Below are positions 12,313-23,888 of a DNA stretch of 64,000 bases, piece by piece (position 1 is the stretch's first letter; every line of letters begins with the position of its first letter). Below the pieces are notes generated by a model. The model searched no databases and was not told where the DNA came from. It worked only from the letters and a program-made list of their open reading frames with translations. Source of the stretch: Hyaloperonospora brassicae (taxonomy: Eukaryota; Oomycota; Peronosporomycetes; Peronosporales; Peronosporaceae); assembly GCA_947650285.1 (NCBI GenBank), contig CANTFL010001026.1:1-64000 (forward strand). Reading direction: 5' to 3'. Both the position numbers and the translations under genes were made by a program.

Positions 12313-12977
12313 GTGTTGCGAACGTCGCTCGAGATCAGAGATTTCTTGAGACTCGAAGGTGTCACGAAAATGGCGAGATTAGACATAAGACAGATGTGTC
12401 CAAATAGAAGCACTGGAATTTTAAAAGGTAGCGTAAACTCTACGCTGGCCATACTAGCTAAGGAAGTTTTTTCTATTGACTACTGGATATTGGATAGTGG
12501 ATCAAGCCGTCATTTATGCAGCAATATTTCGTGGTTGGACGCAGGTATAGACTCCAACGTTACGTGTATTATGCATAATGTAAAAGAGCTTATGATCAGA
12601 ATATTGGATAATGTGACACGGCTTGAATTAGCGTGTGTCAAAAAAACACTGTACAGCTATACAAACTTTTGTTCGTGGTCGAACTTGATCTCAATTTAAT
12701 TTCGTACGTAAAAGTGGATGCCAATCGGAATGCACTCGGTCCTCGTGGTACACACTGTGTACGAGAGACGCGTCATGGAAAATGTGTAATTATACAGGTG
12801 GATCGATCGCAAAGTGTACTTATAGTCAAGTTCACTGTTGTACAAACACGACATCAACCTCGTGCTTTAGGTTTAGCGGCACTTGTAGAAAACTTCGAGT
12901 CAAAGTCTAATAGCCACGACGAACCTCAATGGGATACGCTATGTGATTTTTATCTACGCTTGTGCCATTTGCATTAA
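12313..12977 (+). pseudogene. Copia C protease and pre-integrase remnant
   Basis: The frame from 12313 contains YWILDSGSSRHLC, the Copia aspartic protease signature with its catalytic Asp. An overlapping frame from 12633 carries the start of the pre-integrase region. They are joined by a frame change, so this is a broken gene. The gag part upstream (about 11144-12300) is too worn to delimit. Confidence 0.7.
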
Positions 12978-13508
12978 GTTTCCATCAAGAGACTGGATCG
13001 AAATTCGTCGCCGGTCATCATTCTTACTGATCGCACACGTGTCAACCTTTTGACATGTATACATGGTAAACAGAGCAAAACTCGACAGCCTACTCAAGAT
13101 ACTGGGGCAAAATGTCCCATCGACCGATTTAGCGGGGTCATTTGCTCGATCTAAATTATCCCAAGACGCCAAAAGACAGGGGGGATCATTAAATATTATA
13201 ATTTGTGGATCGTAAAGTCAACCACGTTAAGATTTTTCTTGCCCGCAATACGGAGTAAGCGGCTAAATAATTTAAAAATTCTGGTTGTAATGCGAGAAGC
13301 TTTTAAATTTGTCGAGTTCACGTTTTGCGTATTGACCTAGGGAGTATATACTCAAATGTTTAATATTTCGTTAAACGTCTGGTGTGGCTCGTCAGCGTAG
13401 CGAGGCAAAAATCCAAGCTAGAATTGGAATGGTGAAACTTACGATCCATATCATTATAAATGGGACAGGGTGTATATGTTTTTCAGCGGTTTGCGCTAAA
13501 ATGTTTTA

Positions 13509-14290
13509 TTGAATGCAGCTCAATACGGTACGTACGTGTTTCATCGGTCGCCGACGAATGATCCTACTGGTAAAGAATCTCCGATCGAGATAATAACAAA
13601 TGTCCTATCAGCTGTAACCAAAATTGTGGTATTTCTTTCTCCATACTCGGTGTACCGAGACGCGAAAAAGAACGCAATGGCGAAGCGTTCACAACGTGGT
13701 CTTATTGTTAGGATTGGTGATAACACAAAAGAATATTTAGTGCTTTTGCCTAAGGATTGCATTGCCTTTATAAAGAAACATATACGCGACATCGAGCCGC
13801 TGAATAAAGAGCATAATTAATTACTCTTGGGTCACAAGATCGCTCGTTGTATAGATGCGATAGCAATTTGCGTGTAATGAGGCCGACGAAAATCCATTGG
13901 TATTTGCCGACGTTCGAACAACCCAGTCTCAGCTAGAAACCGTATATTGGCAAAACTATGCATGCTGGGTCCGATGGCAATCCAGAAGTGTGTCAGGCGG
14001 TGAATCTGGTTTTGAAGTGGTAAATAACGTGACGGATAAGGATCTGTCGAAATTCCGCGAAGCAATTCAAATCGTTAAAAAATTTGAAGGAGAACCCGCG
14101 ATGCATGAATATATTGACGAATTAAAGAATTACCACGTGTGAAACATGGTGGTGATACCTTAAGTGTCAATTTTCTACATACCAAATGGGTGAACAAGAC
14201 AAATCGCAAGCAGATAGGGACTCGGAGCGATACAAAGCACGCTTGGTCGCGTCCGGAACGAATAAGGTTTTGGTAGCGACTGCAACGTCA
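13509..14290 (+). pseudogene. Copia C integrase end and start of reverse transcriptase
   Basis: The frame 13509-13820 resembles the integrase C-terminal segment, with SPTNDPTGKESPIEI followed by the hydrophobic, then Lys-rich block typical of Copia. Near 14180-14260 a KWVNKT segment and a YKARLVASGT segment match the opening of a Copia reverse transcriptase, but in different frames. The polymerase active site was not found intact. Confidence 0.5.
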
Positions 14291-15138
14291 CTATAACATC
14301 CGTGATGGAAATGTCGAGCGTAAAGCTCATATTGGCTTTGACGAAAATACGAAGAGTCCCGGCACAGCATGTTGACATCCCAAACTTATGCGGCAAGGCC
14401 GAAAAAAGAACCTGATCTCGACATTTTTTTGCGGATCCCGCAAGGAATGAACGTGGATCACGCCAAACTGTAGTCATTACAGTCGAGAAAAAAATGAATT
14501 GTCGCTTGATCGAAGGAATGCGCTTTATTGATAAAAAACTGGATGACTTTGAACTGAATTGCTGCACATGAAGCTAGATCTGCTTGACTTAAAAAAGGGT
14601 CTTACAAACATGTGTGTATACTAGAAACGGGACGATACATGCTTATTGTTGTCGGTGTAAACGTTGACAGCCTTCTGGCAACGGCCACAACATCATCTCT
14701 GATCGACATGTTTTTTGCCTATTTAAGAGTTGTCTGTGAAAATTTGAAAATTGCCACAAATTCTTAGGAATGTGAACTTATTGCGATGATGGAAATGGCT
14801 AGAGATCGATCAATATGGATAAATTGGGGACATTCTGAAGGACCTGGGTCTGAAGTTTGCTCGAGATACGCGACTTCCCATAGACGATACTACTTATTAG
14901 ATCCCGGAAAAATGATATCGCGCCTCCTTATGATCTTGACGCGCCAAATTCGATCGCTGACGGGAAGTCTGATATGAACATCGGACTACACTCGTCAATA
15001 TATATCGTTTGCGGTTCATCGTACGATCAGACGTTCGCATCGCTGGACGGAAGTTGGTCGGAGACTTGCTAAAACGATATCCAGATACATCCAAGGGTCA
15101 AAAGAGATCCGTCTGCGAATGAAAGAGCAAAATGATTT

Positions 15139-15387
15139 ATGTGCACCGCTCACTTTGGTGGGTATAGTAATGCGGACTTTGCTGCAAATAAGAACGACCG
15201 TAAAACCGTCCCTAAGGGATATGTTGATGTTGCGGGAATGCCAGTTGCATGGTATGCGCACAAACAAGGTGAAGTTTCTATCCCTACTATGGAAGCAGAG
15301 TTTACTGCAGCGTTGGTCGTGGTAGCAGAGATGATTGGGATCAAAGAATTGCTCGGGGAAATGGGGATTGATTGTGCGATGACCTAA
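15139..15387 (+). pseudogene. Copia C RNase H remnant
   Basis: An open frame of 82 codons with GYSNADFA, VAWYAHKQGEVSIPTMEAEF and AEMIGIKELL, the usual order of Copia RNase H blocks (Asp, then the Thr-Met-Glu-Ala-Glu segment). It ends in a stop before the conserved C-terminal part, which continues in another frame to about 15700. Confidence 0.75.
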
Positions 15388-15718
15388 CATTTAAGGTTGA
15401 CAATGAAGCAGCTATTGGCAACTTGACGGAGAATCTTCGTCCAAGGCAAAACACGTTGATGTGAAAATCAAATTTATGCGGTCATATGCCAACCGTGAGA
15501 TTCTTACGACTGAGTATTGCGAAGGGCTTCGCGATTCAGCTGACATGATGACAAAAAACCGTAGGCGCCGAGATGGAGTAGTTAAAGAATTCAATCGACT
15601 GGTACTACAATGTGTGAGCGTGTCACGATTAGAACGACTTAAACTGGCGCATTTTTTAAGAGTGATAGGACTTGTATGTGAAGTTGATGTGTGTGGACAC
15701 AGGAGGAAATTTACGTAG

Positions 15719-15887
15719 TGTGATTTGCGCTATGTTTCCGATATATCGAGGAGCATGATCATGCAAGTGCTTAGGCTAAAATGTTTGGTTTACTGGTAAA
15801 TCTTTTCGTTAATACTCTCCCACTTATATAATTCATAAATGTAAGCGGTCCAAGGGCCATCGCTGCGTCAAGTTTGTCTGTTTAACA
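15719..15887 (+). repeat. 3' LTR of Copia C
   Basis: About 169 bases, beginning TGTGATTTGCGC, aligned with the 5' LTR at 10968 but with many substitutions. This indicates an old insertion. The right boundary is uncertain by a few bases. Confidence 0.7.
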
Positions 15888-16231
15888 GTGACCCTTTTGA
15901 TGTATGTGCGAAATAACGCTCAAGCAATCCCGGATTCCGTAGGTAAAACGGAAAAGCACATGGAGGCTTTCATTCCTATATACAAATAACCGGGCACCGG
16001 TATCAGAGACTATATATAGTTTTCATTAAGACTCGTTGTGGATCACTCATGTTTCTTGTTTTAGGGTTGGTCTGAGTACTTAGCTGGAAGAAAAGTTCGG
16101 ATCAAGAGCCGTCCAGTTTGCAAAGCTTTCTTGTTGTCTGGTAAACCTGTAATGTAAGTGTACGAGAACAACAATTCTGTAACGGGGTGAGCTTGTTGTA
16201 TAGAATTAAAAAGGAATGTATCATTTTTTGG

Positions 16232-16288
16232 ATATTATCTTTATAGATAATATGCAATCAACATTACTCGAGAAGAGGTAATGTTGAT
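16232..16288. repeat. Two adjacent perfect hairpins
   Basis: First hairpin: 9-bp perfect stem (16232-16240 with 16245-16253) and 4-base loop. Second: 11-bp perfect stem (16257-16267 with 16278-16288) and 10-base loop. They lie inside the presumed Gypsy LTR, where they may act in RNA folding or 3' end formation. Confidence 0.5.
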
Positions 16289-16680
16289 GGAACATTTACA
16301 CCCGAGGGTATTATTCTTGGGTCCTCCACTAATCGGTTGTTGTAGACGCTACATCAACCAAATCAACCATCAATAGCTGCTAGAAGCGCGCAATCAGTGG
16401 TGATCAAAAATCGGCATTGGAGATTGTAGAATAATAGATTAAGACAACCATTGTGTTTTTGGAAAAACTTAAATATATTGAATACAGATCTACTTTTCTC
16501 TCGGTTCAAAACTTTCGGGTTCTGTTTGCTTACTCGCGCTTCCTTAAGCCACGTGTGCGTGAAGTCGGTAGTTGCAGCCTTGTATTCTATTAATCAACGT
16601 CTGACCAGTCATCTGGTAAGCGCATGCCCAGAGACACCTGGCATCAATTCTCACTCTTTATCACGGCCACGACCACCTAA

Positions 16681-16941
16681 ATGGACACAAACATGTTAGA
16701 TGGAGAGGAAAGCGTTCACGCTACGCGTGAAGGCTCTTCTAATCGTAGTGACATCGAATTGAATGCAGTAGGTCGTATGAGTACGCCCGTAGGCGAATCC
16801 GCCGTTAACTCCATATTGAAGTATCTTGACAGATATAAACAACATACCGCTACCGCCAGTTTCGTCAAAATTTATTGGTCACTGAAGGAGAAAAGGTATC
16901 CTTGCTTCACCAGCAAGACTCCTAAAAGTCCGAGCAGTTGA
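16681..16941 (+). pseudogene. Gypsy gag N-terminal fragment
   Basis: An 86-codon open frame, hydrophilic and starting MDTNMLDGEESVHATREG. It sits between the presumed LTR and the recognisable gag core near 17200, so it is probably the N-terminal part of gag. There is no independent motif. A stop and frame changes separate it from the core. Confidence 0.4.
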
Positions 16942-17786
16942 TATAACATATTTCTCAATAGCAATGTCTGCTGAGACAGCAGCAACACAATGCTGCTTTG
17001 AGTGGGACGACACACACGCCTCAACCCGAATTCTTTTGGGTTGTTGTCCAAAAACAGATGAGTCGAGGAGAGCTCACTGTTGTTATACTTCGTCGAGCAC
17101 TACGGATCCATAAAGCACGTCTTATAGACGATGGTAAACGGAAATTACATTTGCTGACGCCCAGTTTGCAGGACTAGCCAAGCCTTGAACCTTGGGGCTT
17201 AGGATGAGCGACCCATATGCTTTCGGTTCGCTAAAATCCTATAATACCCGGCTCAAACAAACGTTTGAACCGTCACGGGATGAGTTCAGGGCTCGATCTG
17301 AGCCTTAGAAACTAAAGCAGGGTAAGCGTGATGTGCCCGCTTATGCTTAGTATATACGACTCCTCGCGAGTAGTTAAGCTGCTAACCCGGTAAAATGAAC
17401 ACACGTTGATTACTGTGTTCATGCAAGGGCTCGCATAAGGACTTGTCGGGAACTACCTGTTCCAGTTCAGCTGGATACGCTTTCAAGGGTATATCAGCTG
17501 CGGAATAGGAGGACCTTAAACACGAAACTGGCTCATGCTATCTTTAGCTCCTATCGTCAACCGAGAAGACAAGAGACTGGAGATCCTATACCAATGCATT
17601 TATGCTGTGTTAAAAGTGAGAGAGCTCTCTCAAGCCATCAAATTAAAGGGACAAGAAGCCAAACCTAAGGAATGGGCACAAGATTAAATGGGATCAAGGA
17701 GGTGGAATGATTCTTCGATAATACGAGCTGGCAGAACCAGTGAAAGAGGATCAAAAGAAGGGTCTCGGGTAAACGGTGCTGAAGGG

Positions 17787-17910
17787 AGACGACCTCGGTT
17801 CTCCATCGGAAGGCCTGGGTCTTATGGGTAGACGTCGGTCCCTCGTCGGTAGACCTCGGTCCATCATCTGAAGACGTTGAATCCTCATTAATAGACTTAA
17901 CCGCTCAAGA
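17787..17910 (+). repeat. Degenerate 21-bp tandem repeats encoding a heptapeptide
   Basis: About six units of roughly 21 bases, most starting AGAC. Read in the frame of the later units they give VDVGPSS, VDLGPSS, EDVESSL and IDLTAQD. The earlier units fit after one frame change. This is probably a low-complexity spacer within the Gypsy gag-pol relic. Confidence 0.55.
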
Positions 17911-18400
17911 TCAAGCTAATCCTGGCCAGTCAAAATAAGGGGTCAAAGTGTAAGGCAAGGATAGGGTAAGGAAGTCGAAGGACTGGACTATATTAAATAC
18001 TATTTAATGAGTGATCTACGTGACACCATTTCGTCGTGCTGAAAGAAGTTTACCAAGTCTTTTAGCCTGTTCCGGGGAAGTCATGCACTTTGACCTCCTT
18101 CCCCCGTTAAAGACAGCCGTGACGCAAAAGCAAGAACTATATGAAATTTATGAAGACTTTGGTCTGTAATTTCGTCTCGAGTAGCCAAAACCCAGAGATT
18201 TTAATAAGGTGCGGTCTCCCCTACCCATTGATCCGGGAGCTAAGTAAATTCCAGGTGATTAAAGCCGCATAACCTTTACTTTCCTGAGAGAATTGAACGA
18301 TAAGTCCATAGGGTATTTTTTGTAAAGAATTCGTTATAATTTTACTCCCGACTAAGTCGATCGAGTAACCACCTACTGGAATGCCGAAAGAAGTGTATCC

Positions 18401-20530
18401 ACTCGGGCATACCCCTCCCTCGAATTTTCATTTTCAAAATCTGACATCTACATCATCACACCAAGTCTTCCATGCAGTGCAACCCGTCAGCCCACGGGTA
18501 CACAGGGTGATCCAAGATCTAGACATGGCGTCAAGTTGCCCCCTTTGTAAATCCGGATTCCGGCATGAGAGCTCATTGAACCGTTTTGAAAATTCTTTCC
18601 ACCATTATATCACTGTGAAGAATCTCATTGAAATTGACGCGTACGTTTTAGTACGCGTGAATTTTGGAATAGGTGATTTTATAGGGCAACCTATTACGTT
18701 TGTAGTTGTAGAAATCATACGCAATGACCTTAGTATACATTAGGCACTATCCGAAAAAGGATCCTACGCGTAACTTTTTTACTGACTAATTATTATCTTC
18801 ATGGTAGACATAATGGTCAATCATAATAAATTGACCTTCATTTAAGCGGTTCCTGCGAGCCAGGCAACTCGACATTTTATCGAAAGAGTCAAAAATAAAG
18901 TATGATCGGATCCATTATATAATTACAAATAATGCGCACCTCAGACGATTATGCATAAGACTGTTCCAAGATGTGTATTTTGTTACACGATCGATCCAAA
19001 GCCTTTCTCATTATTGCAAACAAGATATAGCAGTCGTCTTGATTATTGCCAGGGATATCAATGTCGAGAGCAAACTTAAAGACCACCTGGACGTCTCAAT
19101 CAGATTCCGATTCATTATTACAATTATTCTAGTTATTAATTTCGTCTTTATTCTTGGTGCCGAGGAAAGACGTCGATTAACGACGGGTTTTGCGTTCTTC
19201 CTACATAGGTAATCTGTTGTAACATATAAAGAATTGGTCAGTCGATACAATCTCCTCGACGGAAGCCGAGCGCGGGGAGAAAGGGTCGGCGTTGATTAGG
19301 GTATTGGGATCAGAGATACTAGCAATGTTAAAAAGGAGGAGTAAATCAATTACCGAGAATGAAGTAAATTAACGCACGATACAGCTTACCGAAAACAAGT
19401 CAGTAATACCGAAAACTTGACGGTTGACAATCAAGTATAACTTGGATTGCTACCGTGTACGCAGCGGCTAAATTGTTGTCTAATACTCGTCTGAAAGCCA
19501 CATAATTGCAAACTCATCTCTGAAGCCGTTACGTCTTCGTAAGTTTGTTTGCTATCACTAGATAATTGGAATCTTAAAAACAAGAACGAATGATTCACTG
19601 CGTGCACTCTGCGTAGAGTGTATGAATTGTTAGGATACCAGGTGACCTAATTAATTATACATATGGCTTTGTACAAACCTGGTCATTCGTCGCTATTACA
19701 TTTATTAGCAGAAAAACGATTGCATATGAGATCAAGCAGTGGCGTCCAGCTTTTAATAGAAGAGTTGTCATAGCAGACACTCCCTTTTGGTCGACGCCGC
19801 AGCTGCCAAATTTGGTAGCTGTAGCAGATGATTCGTTTGGTCACACTAAGTTCTAGAAGGTCTGAGCCGGAGAACGCAGGATAGAGCAATATCTCACTTC
19901 TAGATTGGTAAAGCCACTGAAGAGGCCCCGGCGGGGGGCCAAACGCGCATGGCGAGCATTTTAATTGAGAAATAAAAAGTTATGCTCTCTCTTTTTAATA
20001 CCATCAGCAGTGATGTAGCAGAGCACACGCTTTATCCGTTTTGATCTATCTCTGATATTTCTTGCCCACTATTACCTCTTACTCCGTGAATATGTACCGA
20101 ACGCTGTGTGCCATATTACAAGCTGCCTTCACTACTACGTACAATGTAGGGAGATGCCTCTATATTCTTGTACAAGGTTCTTGAAGAGGAAGGCAAGTTC
20201 ACTTAGCATGCACGATAAGTAGAAGAGGAAGAAGAACTACGTTTATTTATATAGTTAAAGAGTCATAAAATAAACTTATACACTTTATGACTTTTCAACG
20301 ATACTACTTGATCCATTTTGAACTACAACTTTCTAATGTGGCTACCTGCAAACACACATTGCGCGCGCGTGGCGGCGATTGGTGGTTAAGATGGTAAAAT
20401 AGTAATCTATCAACCAATGAGTGGAGCAGTGCCGTCTATGACATTAGAAGGTAATATTCTTTCCATATTTACTCAGTAAGGGAATTAATAGGTTAATAGT
20501 ATAGACGTGTAAAAACGACAGAAATTTATT
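18401..20530. other. AT-rich sequence without a gene
   Basis: Only short frames are present, and none has a recognisable domain. Some may continue the Gypsy relic. I found no repeats with partners in this window. Confidence 0.45.
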
Positions 20531-20785
20531 TGTATGTATGTATGTATGTATGTATGTATGTATGTATGTATGTATGTATGTATGTATGTATGTATGTATG
20601 TATGTATGTATGTATGTATGTATGTATGTATGTATGTATGTATGTATGTATGTATGTATGTATGTATGTATGTATGTATGTATGTATGTATGTATGTATG
20701 TATGTATGTATGTATGTATGTATGTATGTATGTATGTATGTATGTATGTATGTATGTATGTATGTATGTATGTATGTATGTATGT
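20531..20785 (-). repeat. TGTA microsatellite, about 64 copies, LINE 3' tail
   Basis: A 255-bp uninterrupted TGTA repeat on the plus strand. It begins exactly where the minus-strand LINE remnant ends, so it is best read as the simple-repeat 3' tail of that element. The YVCM and IHTY open frames through it are artefacts of a 4-bp repeat with no stop codon in any frame. Confidence 0.9.
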
Positions 20786-21965
20786 CAACGTGGTTCGCGA
20801 GCCGTCTTGCTCCAGAAGTGGCTCAACTTCCGCATGCGTCGTATTATCTCTCTCTTTCAACAGTTCACTCTCTCTCGTCCAGGGTCCCTCAAACGGCGTG
20901 CGTGCTATCAGCGCCTCGATCAAGTCCCTCCATCTGCGCGATCCTGTGCACAAAGGCGAAGGAGGTACGGGTCTGGGCCACGTTAAAGGCGGTGTCCTGC
21001 GGAAAGTGTCTGAAGGTCGGCACCGAGGACCATAGGTAGCGTTAGTCGGCTTCAGCCTCTCCATTTGCCGGTCTCGCTGGGTTCGAAGAAGGCTTCCATG
21101 AACCGGTATGCTGGAATGCGTGCAGGTCTGCGGAGGATGTGGCCAAATGGCTTCATCGGCTGCGAAGCAAGTGGAATCGTAGTGGCTGCATCTTCGTACG
21201 GTCGTAGAGCTTCTCATTGGAGACCGCGGCTGGATAGCGTACTCCGATCACTTTGCGGAGTTGTTGACGATAGACACTCTCGAGGCTGCGGAGCACGGAA
21301 TCAGGGAGGGCCCAAATCCCGCAGTTGCAAAGCAGAATCGGCAATACGCAGCAGTTGTAGAGGCGCAGACGCGTAGCTTCCGAGGTCTTTATGGCCGGAG
21401 CCGAACTTTCCACATGCGGTGAAGTGCGGCGGTCGCAAGATTTTTGCGGGAAGAGACGTCTTTGGCGTCTCCGAGGAGAGATCCTAATTTGCGTGTAATG
21501 CGCCACTCTTCATCCTTGGCACGAGTAAATCGGTTGGACAGCGCGGTTGAGCCGCCGTGTACGATGGTGTGTTCGGTCTTGAACGTGTTCATCTGGTTTG
21601 ACCATTCGGCTAGAATGGCAGGGGCTTCGTTCTAGATCAGGGTAGCTATTTCAGCGCTCTGGCATATAAAGTCGGCGTCGTCGGCGTACACGATCATGTC
21701 AGCGAGAAGATCGCAGGGAACGTCGAGTTAGCCGGCTAGGGTCTCCTAGAGCTGCTTCTCTAGATAAACAGCAAAAAAGAACAGGGGAGAGTGAGTCACC
21801 TTGGGGAGTACCTGTATAGCCCTCGAACGGGGAGAACAGGCGATTGCCGAGCCGATAGGAGGGCATTGTGCCTCGTAGTAGTCGGATCAGTCGAATTTCG
21901 TTGTCATCGAGAAGTGGCTGGAGCACGGAGAGAAGCTTGTCGCGGTGAAGTTTATCTATTCAGAT
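20786..21965 (-). pseudogene. 5'-truncated LINE reverse transcriptase (LINE 1)
   Basis: On the minus strand, reading from about 21965, the frame opens with DKLHRDKLLSVLQPLLDD. It goes on to YTGTPQGDSLSPVLF and then MIVYADDADFI, which holds the YADD polymerase motif. The C-terminal part (LRSLESVYRQQLRKVIG, then EKLYDRTKMQPL) is typical of a non-LTR reverse transcriptase family. Several stops and frame changes break it. The element is truncated before the fingers domain, with no endonuclease. Tail: the TGTA array. No target duplication was found. Confidence 0.8.
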
Positions 21966-23476
21966 AAATTGAGATGCATTTTTTGAACTAAACAACGTAT
22001 TAATGGCTCACCCCGTCACATCCTCTCTCGCAATCGAAAGAAATAAACTTGGTATAAAACACGTTTAAAACCACTCACCAGCGCCCAGTAGCGATACTTG
22101 CAACTCAGTGCGCAAGGTCTTCCAAAGCACAAAAATGATGCAAGCGATGGGGTAGTTGCGTATTTCCAACTTGCATTTTCGTAAGCGTCCAGATCTTCTT
22201 GGCTTCTGTTGACAATGAAGCGCATACTTTTGTGCCACCTAAATCCGTCAGATTCTGCGCAAGTCGCTATTTGCTCTACGTTGCATCAGTGACAGCGCCA
22301 ACAACTACGGCAGCGTTTGTTACTAACGCACAACGAGACACAGTGGCTACACGCTCTGACTACTGTGGGTGCGCTCATCGTAATGGAGCCTTTGCTTTGA
22401 AATTATTGTGATCCTCTGAGATTTCCGCGACAACGGTTATTTTAACGGATCCGTGCCTTGCACAAGTCTTTTACCTGAAAGAAATATCCCCTCTTTGTTC
22501 TTTTTGACAAGACGGGCGCCTTTACTGGCAGGAAGTTAAGTGATGCTTCCCTTGGACTATCACGCACAAACCGAAATACTTACTTGATGCGTCCATAACG
22601 CTGACTGCATCCAATTTGCCTGATATCACCATCTGCTTATTTATCCATAGCTCGTCCCAGCCTACGAGCGCGCTTGAGATGTTCTGGCTGCAGGACGATA
22701 GCGCCACAAACTTGGGCTGATTGCAATGGTAAGCGAAGTGCCTGTCTTTGTGATCAATGTGTAGACTGGTAATGCTGATGAACTCTGTACATCATCTATC
22801 TGACGGGGGTCGGAAACATCGCGCAGGGTTGGACACGAGTAAACGAAAGGCTTGTCACGCAACAGAGTCACAGCACAAAAAGCGATCCATGTTATTGGAC
22901 CTCTTGTACATTGAGCAACCTAGCAACTGGTTTCGTCCCCACAAACACTATCGTGCTGCACACTCCTTTTGCTGCAAGTCAAGTCAATAATATCGCACAA
23001 TGTTGCGTACAAGCTATCGACTCAGGTACAGACAATGTGTAGGAAAGCTGTGGGCATTCGCGCCTGAGCGTACACCGACCAACTTCGTGCACCCGCTCTC
23101 TCACACCAGACACTCTCAGGTTGACTTTGTGCGGCTACCAGAACGACTAGACGACGAAAAAGACACGGTGCAAAGGATGCGCCCCCTTGTGCGGTCTCAC
23201 AAAAAACATGCGCAACTACTCGAGCTTGCGTCTGGTAACCAGTAGTTTATGATGCATGTCTCTACTTGCAAACATCTTCGTCAGTGCGACGTAGTGGAGC
23301 TGTTCAGGCGGTTGAAATGTATTGGATACCATTTCCACGCGTGTGATTTCTATCCCCATTGAAGACCTCATCGTATCGGAATGTGACTTCCGAGGTTGGC
23401 AGCCATATCCAGTGTTTTGACGAACGGTCGCGCAAAGAAGCGCTTCTATCTTATACCACTGATGGATGGGAAATCA
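21966..23476. other. Sequence without a recognised gene
   Basis: No domain was recognised. The plus-strand frame 23000-23245 (81 codons, ending HKKHAQLLELASGNQ) has coding-like composition, rich in Arg, Leu and Glu. It could be a lone exon or a relic; no neighbouring exon could be attached. Confidence 0.4.
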
Positions 23477-23528
23477 TCTGGTCACGCATGAAGGCGTCGC
23501 TGGTATCACTATTCAGCGACGCCTTCAT

Positions 23529-23888
23529 CCCAGAGTGGAAGGAGTGAAACACAAATTTTCGGTATTCGTGGACGATTCGACTGTCTTTTTGCAGGAAGCA
23601 CAGCAGATTCCACGAGTGCTACGTATAGTTGAGAAATTTGGACGATCATCTGGATTGAAGGTGCAACCGGCCAAAAGTATATTGATTTTTCTGAACTCGG
23701 CCGTGGACCGTGGAAAGTATTGTGGCATACCGGTGCTCAGGCATGGAGACACGACGAGGTACTTGGGCTACGCTGTTGGAACGGGTGAGCTAGCAGAGAC
23801 AAACTGGGCTGCGCGTATACGCAATGTCCAACGACGACTCTCGAAACAGCAACAAAGCTCGCTACCAGCGTGGAGCATAGATTTCTGA
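23529..23888 (+). pseudogene. LINE 2 reverse transcriptase fragment
   Basis: The frame (open upstream into host DNA to 23466) carries VKHKFSVFVDDSTVFL, with FVDD as the polymerase active-site motif. It continues with FGRSSGLKVQPAKS and TTRYLGYAVG, all classic L1-type blocks. It stops at 23888, and the protein continues in other frames. Confidence 0.8.

Larger units (their letters stand above)
10968..15887 (+). mobile_element. Decayed Copia retrotransposon C
   Basis: Two diverged but alignable long terminal repeats enclose a plus-strand Copia order: protease, integrase, reverse transcriptase, RNase H. Total length is about 4.9 kb, normal for Copia. The polyprotein is broken by many stops and frame changes, so the copy is dead. 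The GGAGGAAA stretch just before the right LTR is a plausible polypurine tract. No matching target duplication was found (TTCTT on the left; GTGAC or CAGTG on the right). It lies only 24 bases from the inverted-repeat element on its left. Confidence 0.85.
16178..18400 (+). mobile_element. Decayed Gypsy-type element, gag region best preserved
   Basis: TGTAACGGGG at 16178 looks like the start of a Gypsy LTR. A gag-like start follows at 16681, then the conserved oomycete Gypsy gag block. This block is readable across stops and frame changes at about 17200-17560: a FEPSRDEFRARSEL segment followed by KLKQGKRDVPAYA and YIRLLASS. Around 18060-18100 a GEVMHFDLL segment resembles the integrase core. 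No intact frame and no second LTR were found, so the copy is a fragment. Confidence 0.6.

Noticed and set aside
20444..21217. Long open frames through the TGTA array on both strands
   Set aside because: A 4-bp repeat without stop codons is open in every frame. The translated YVCM and IHTY runs are artefacts, and the flanking part belongs to the LINE remnant.
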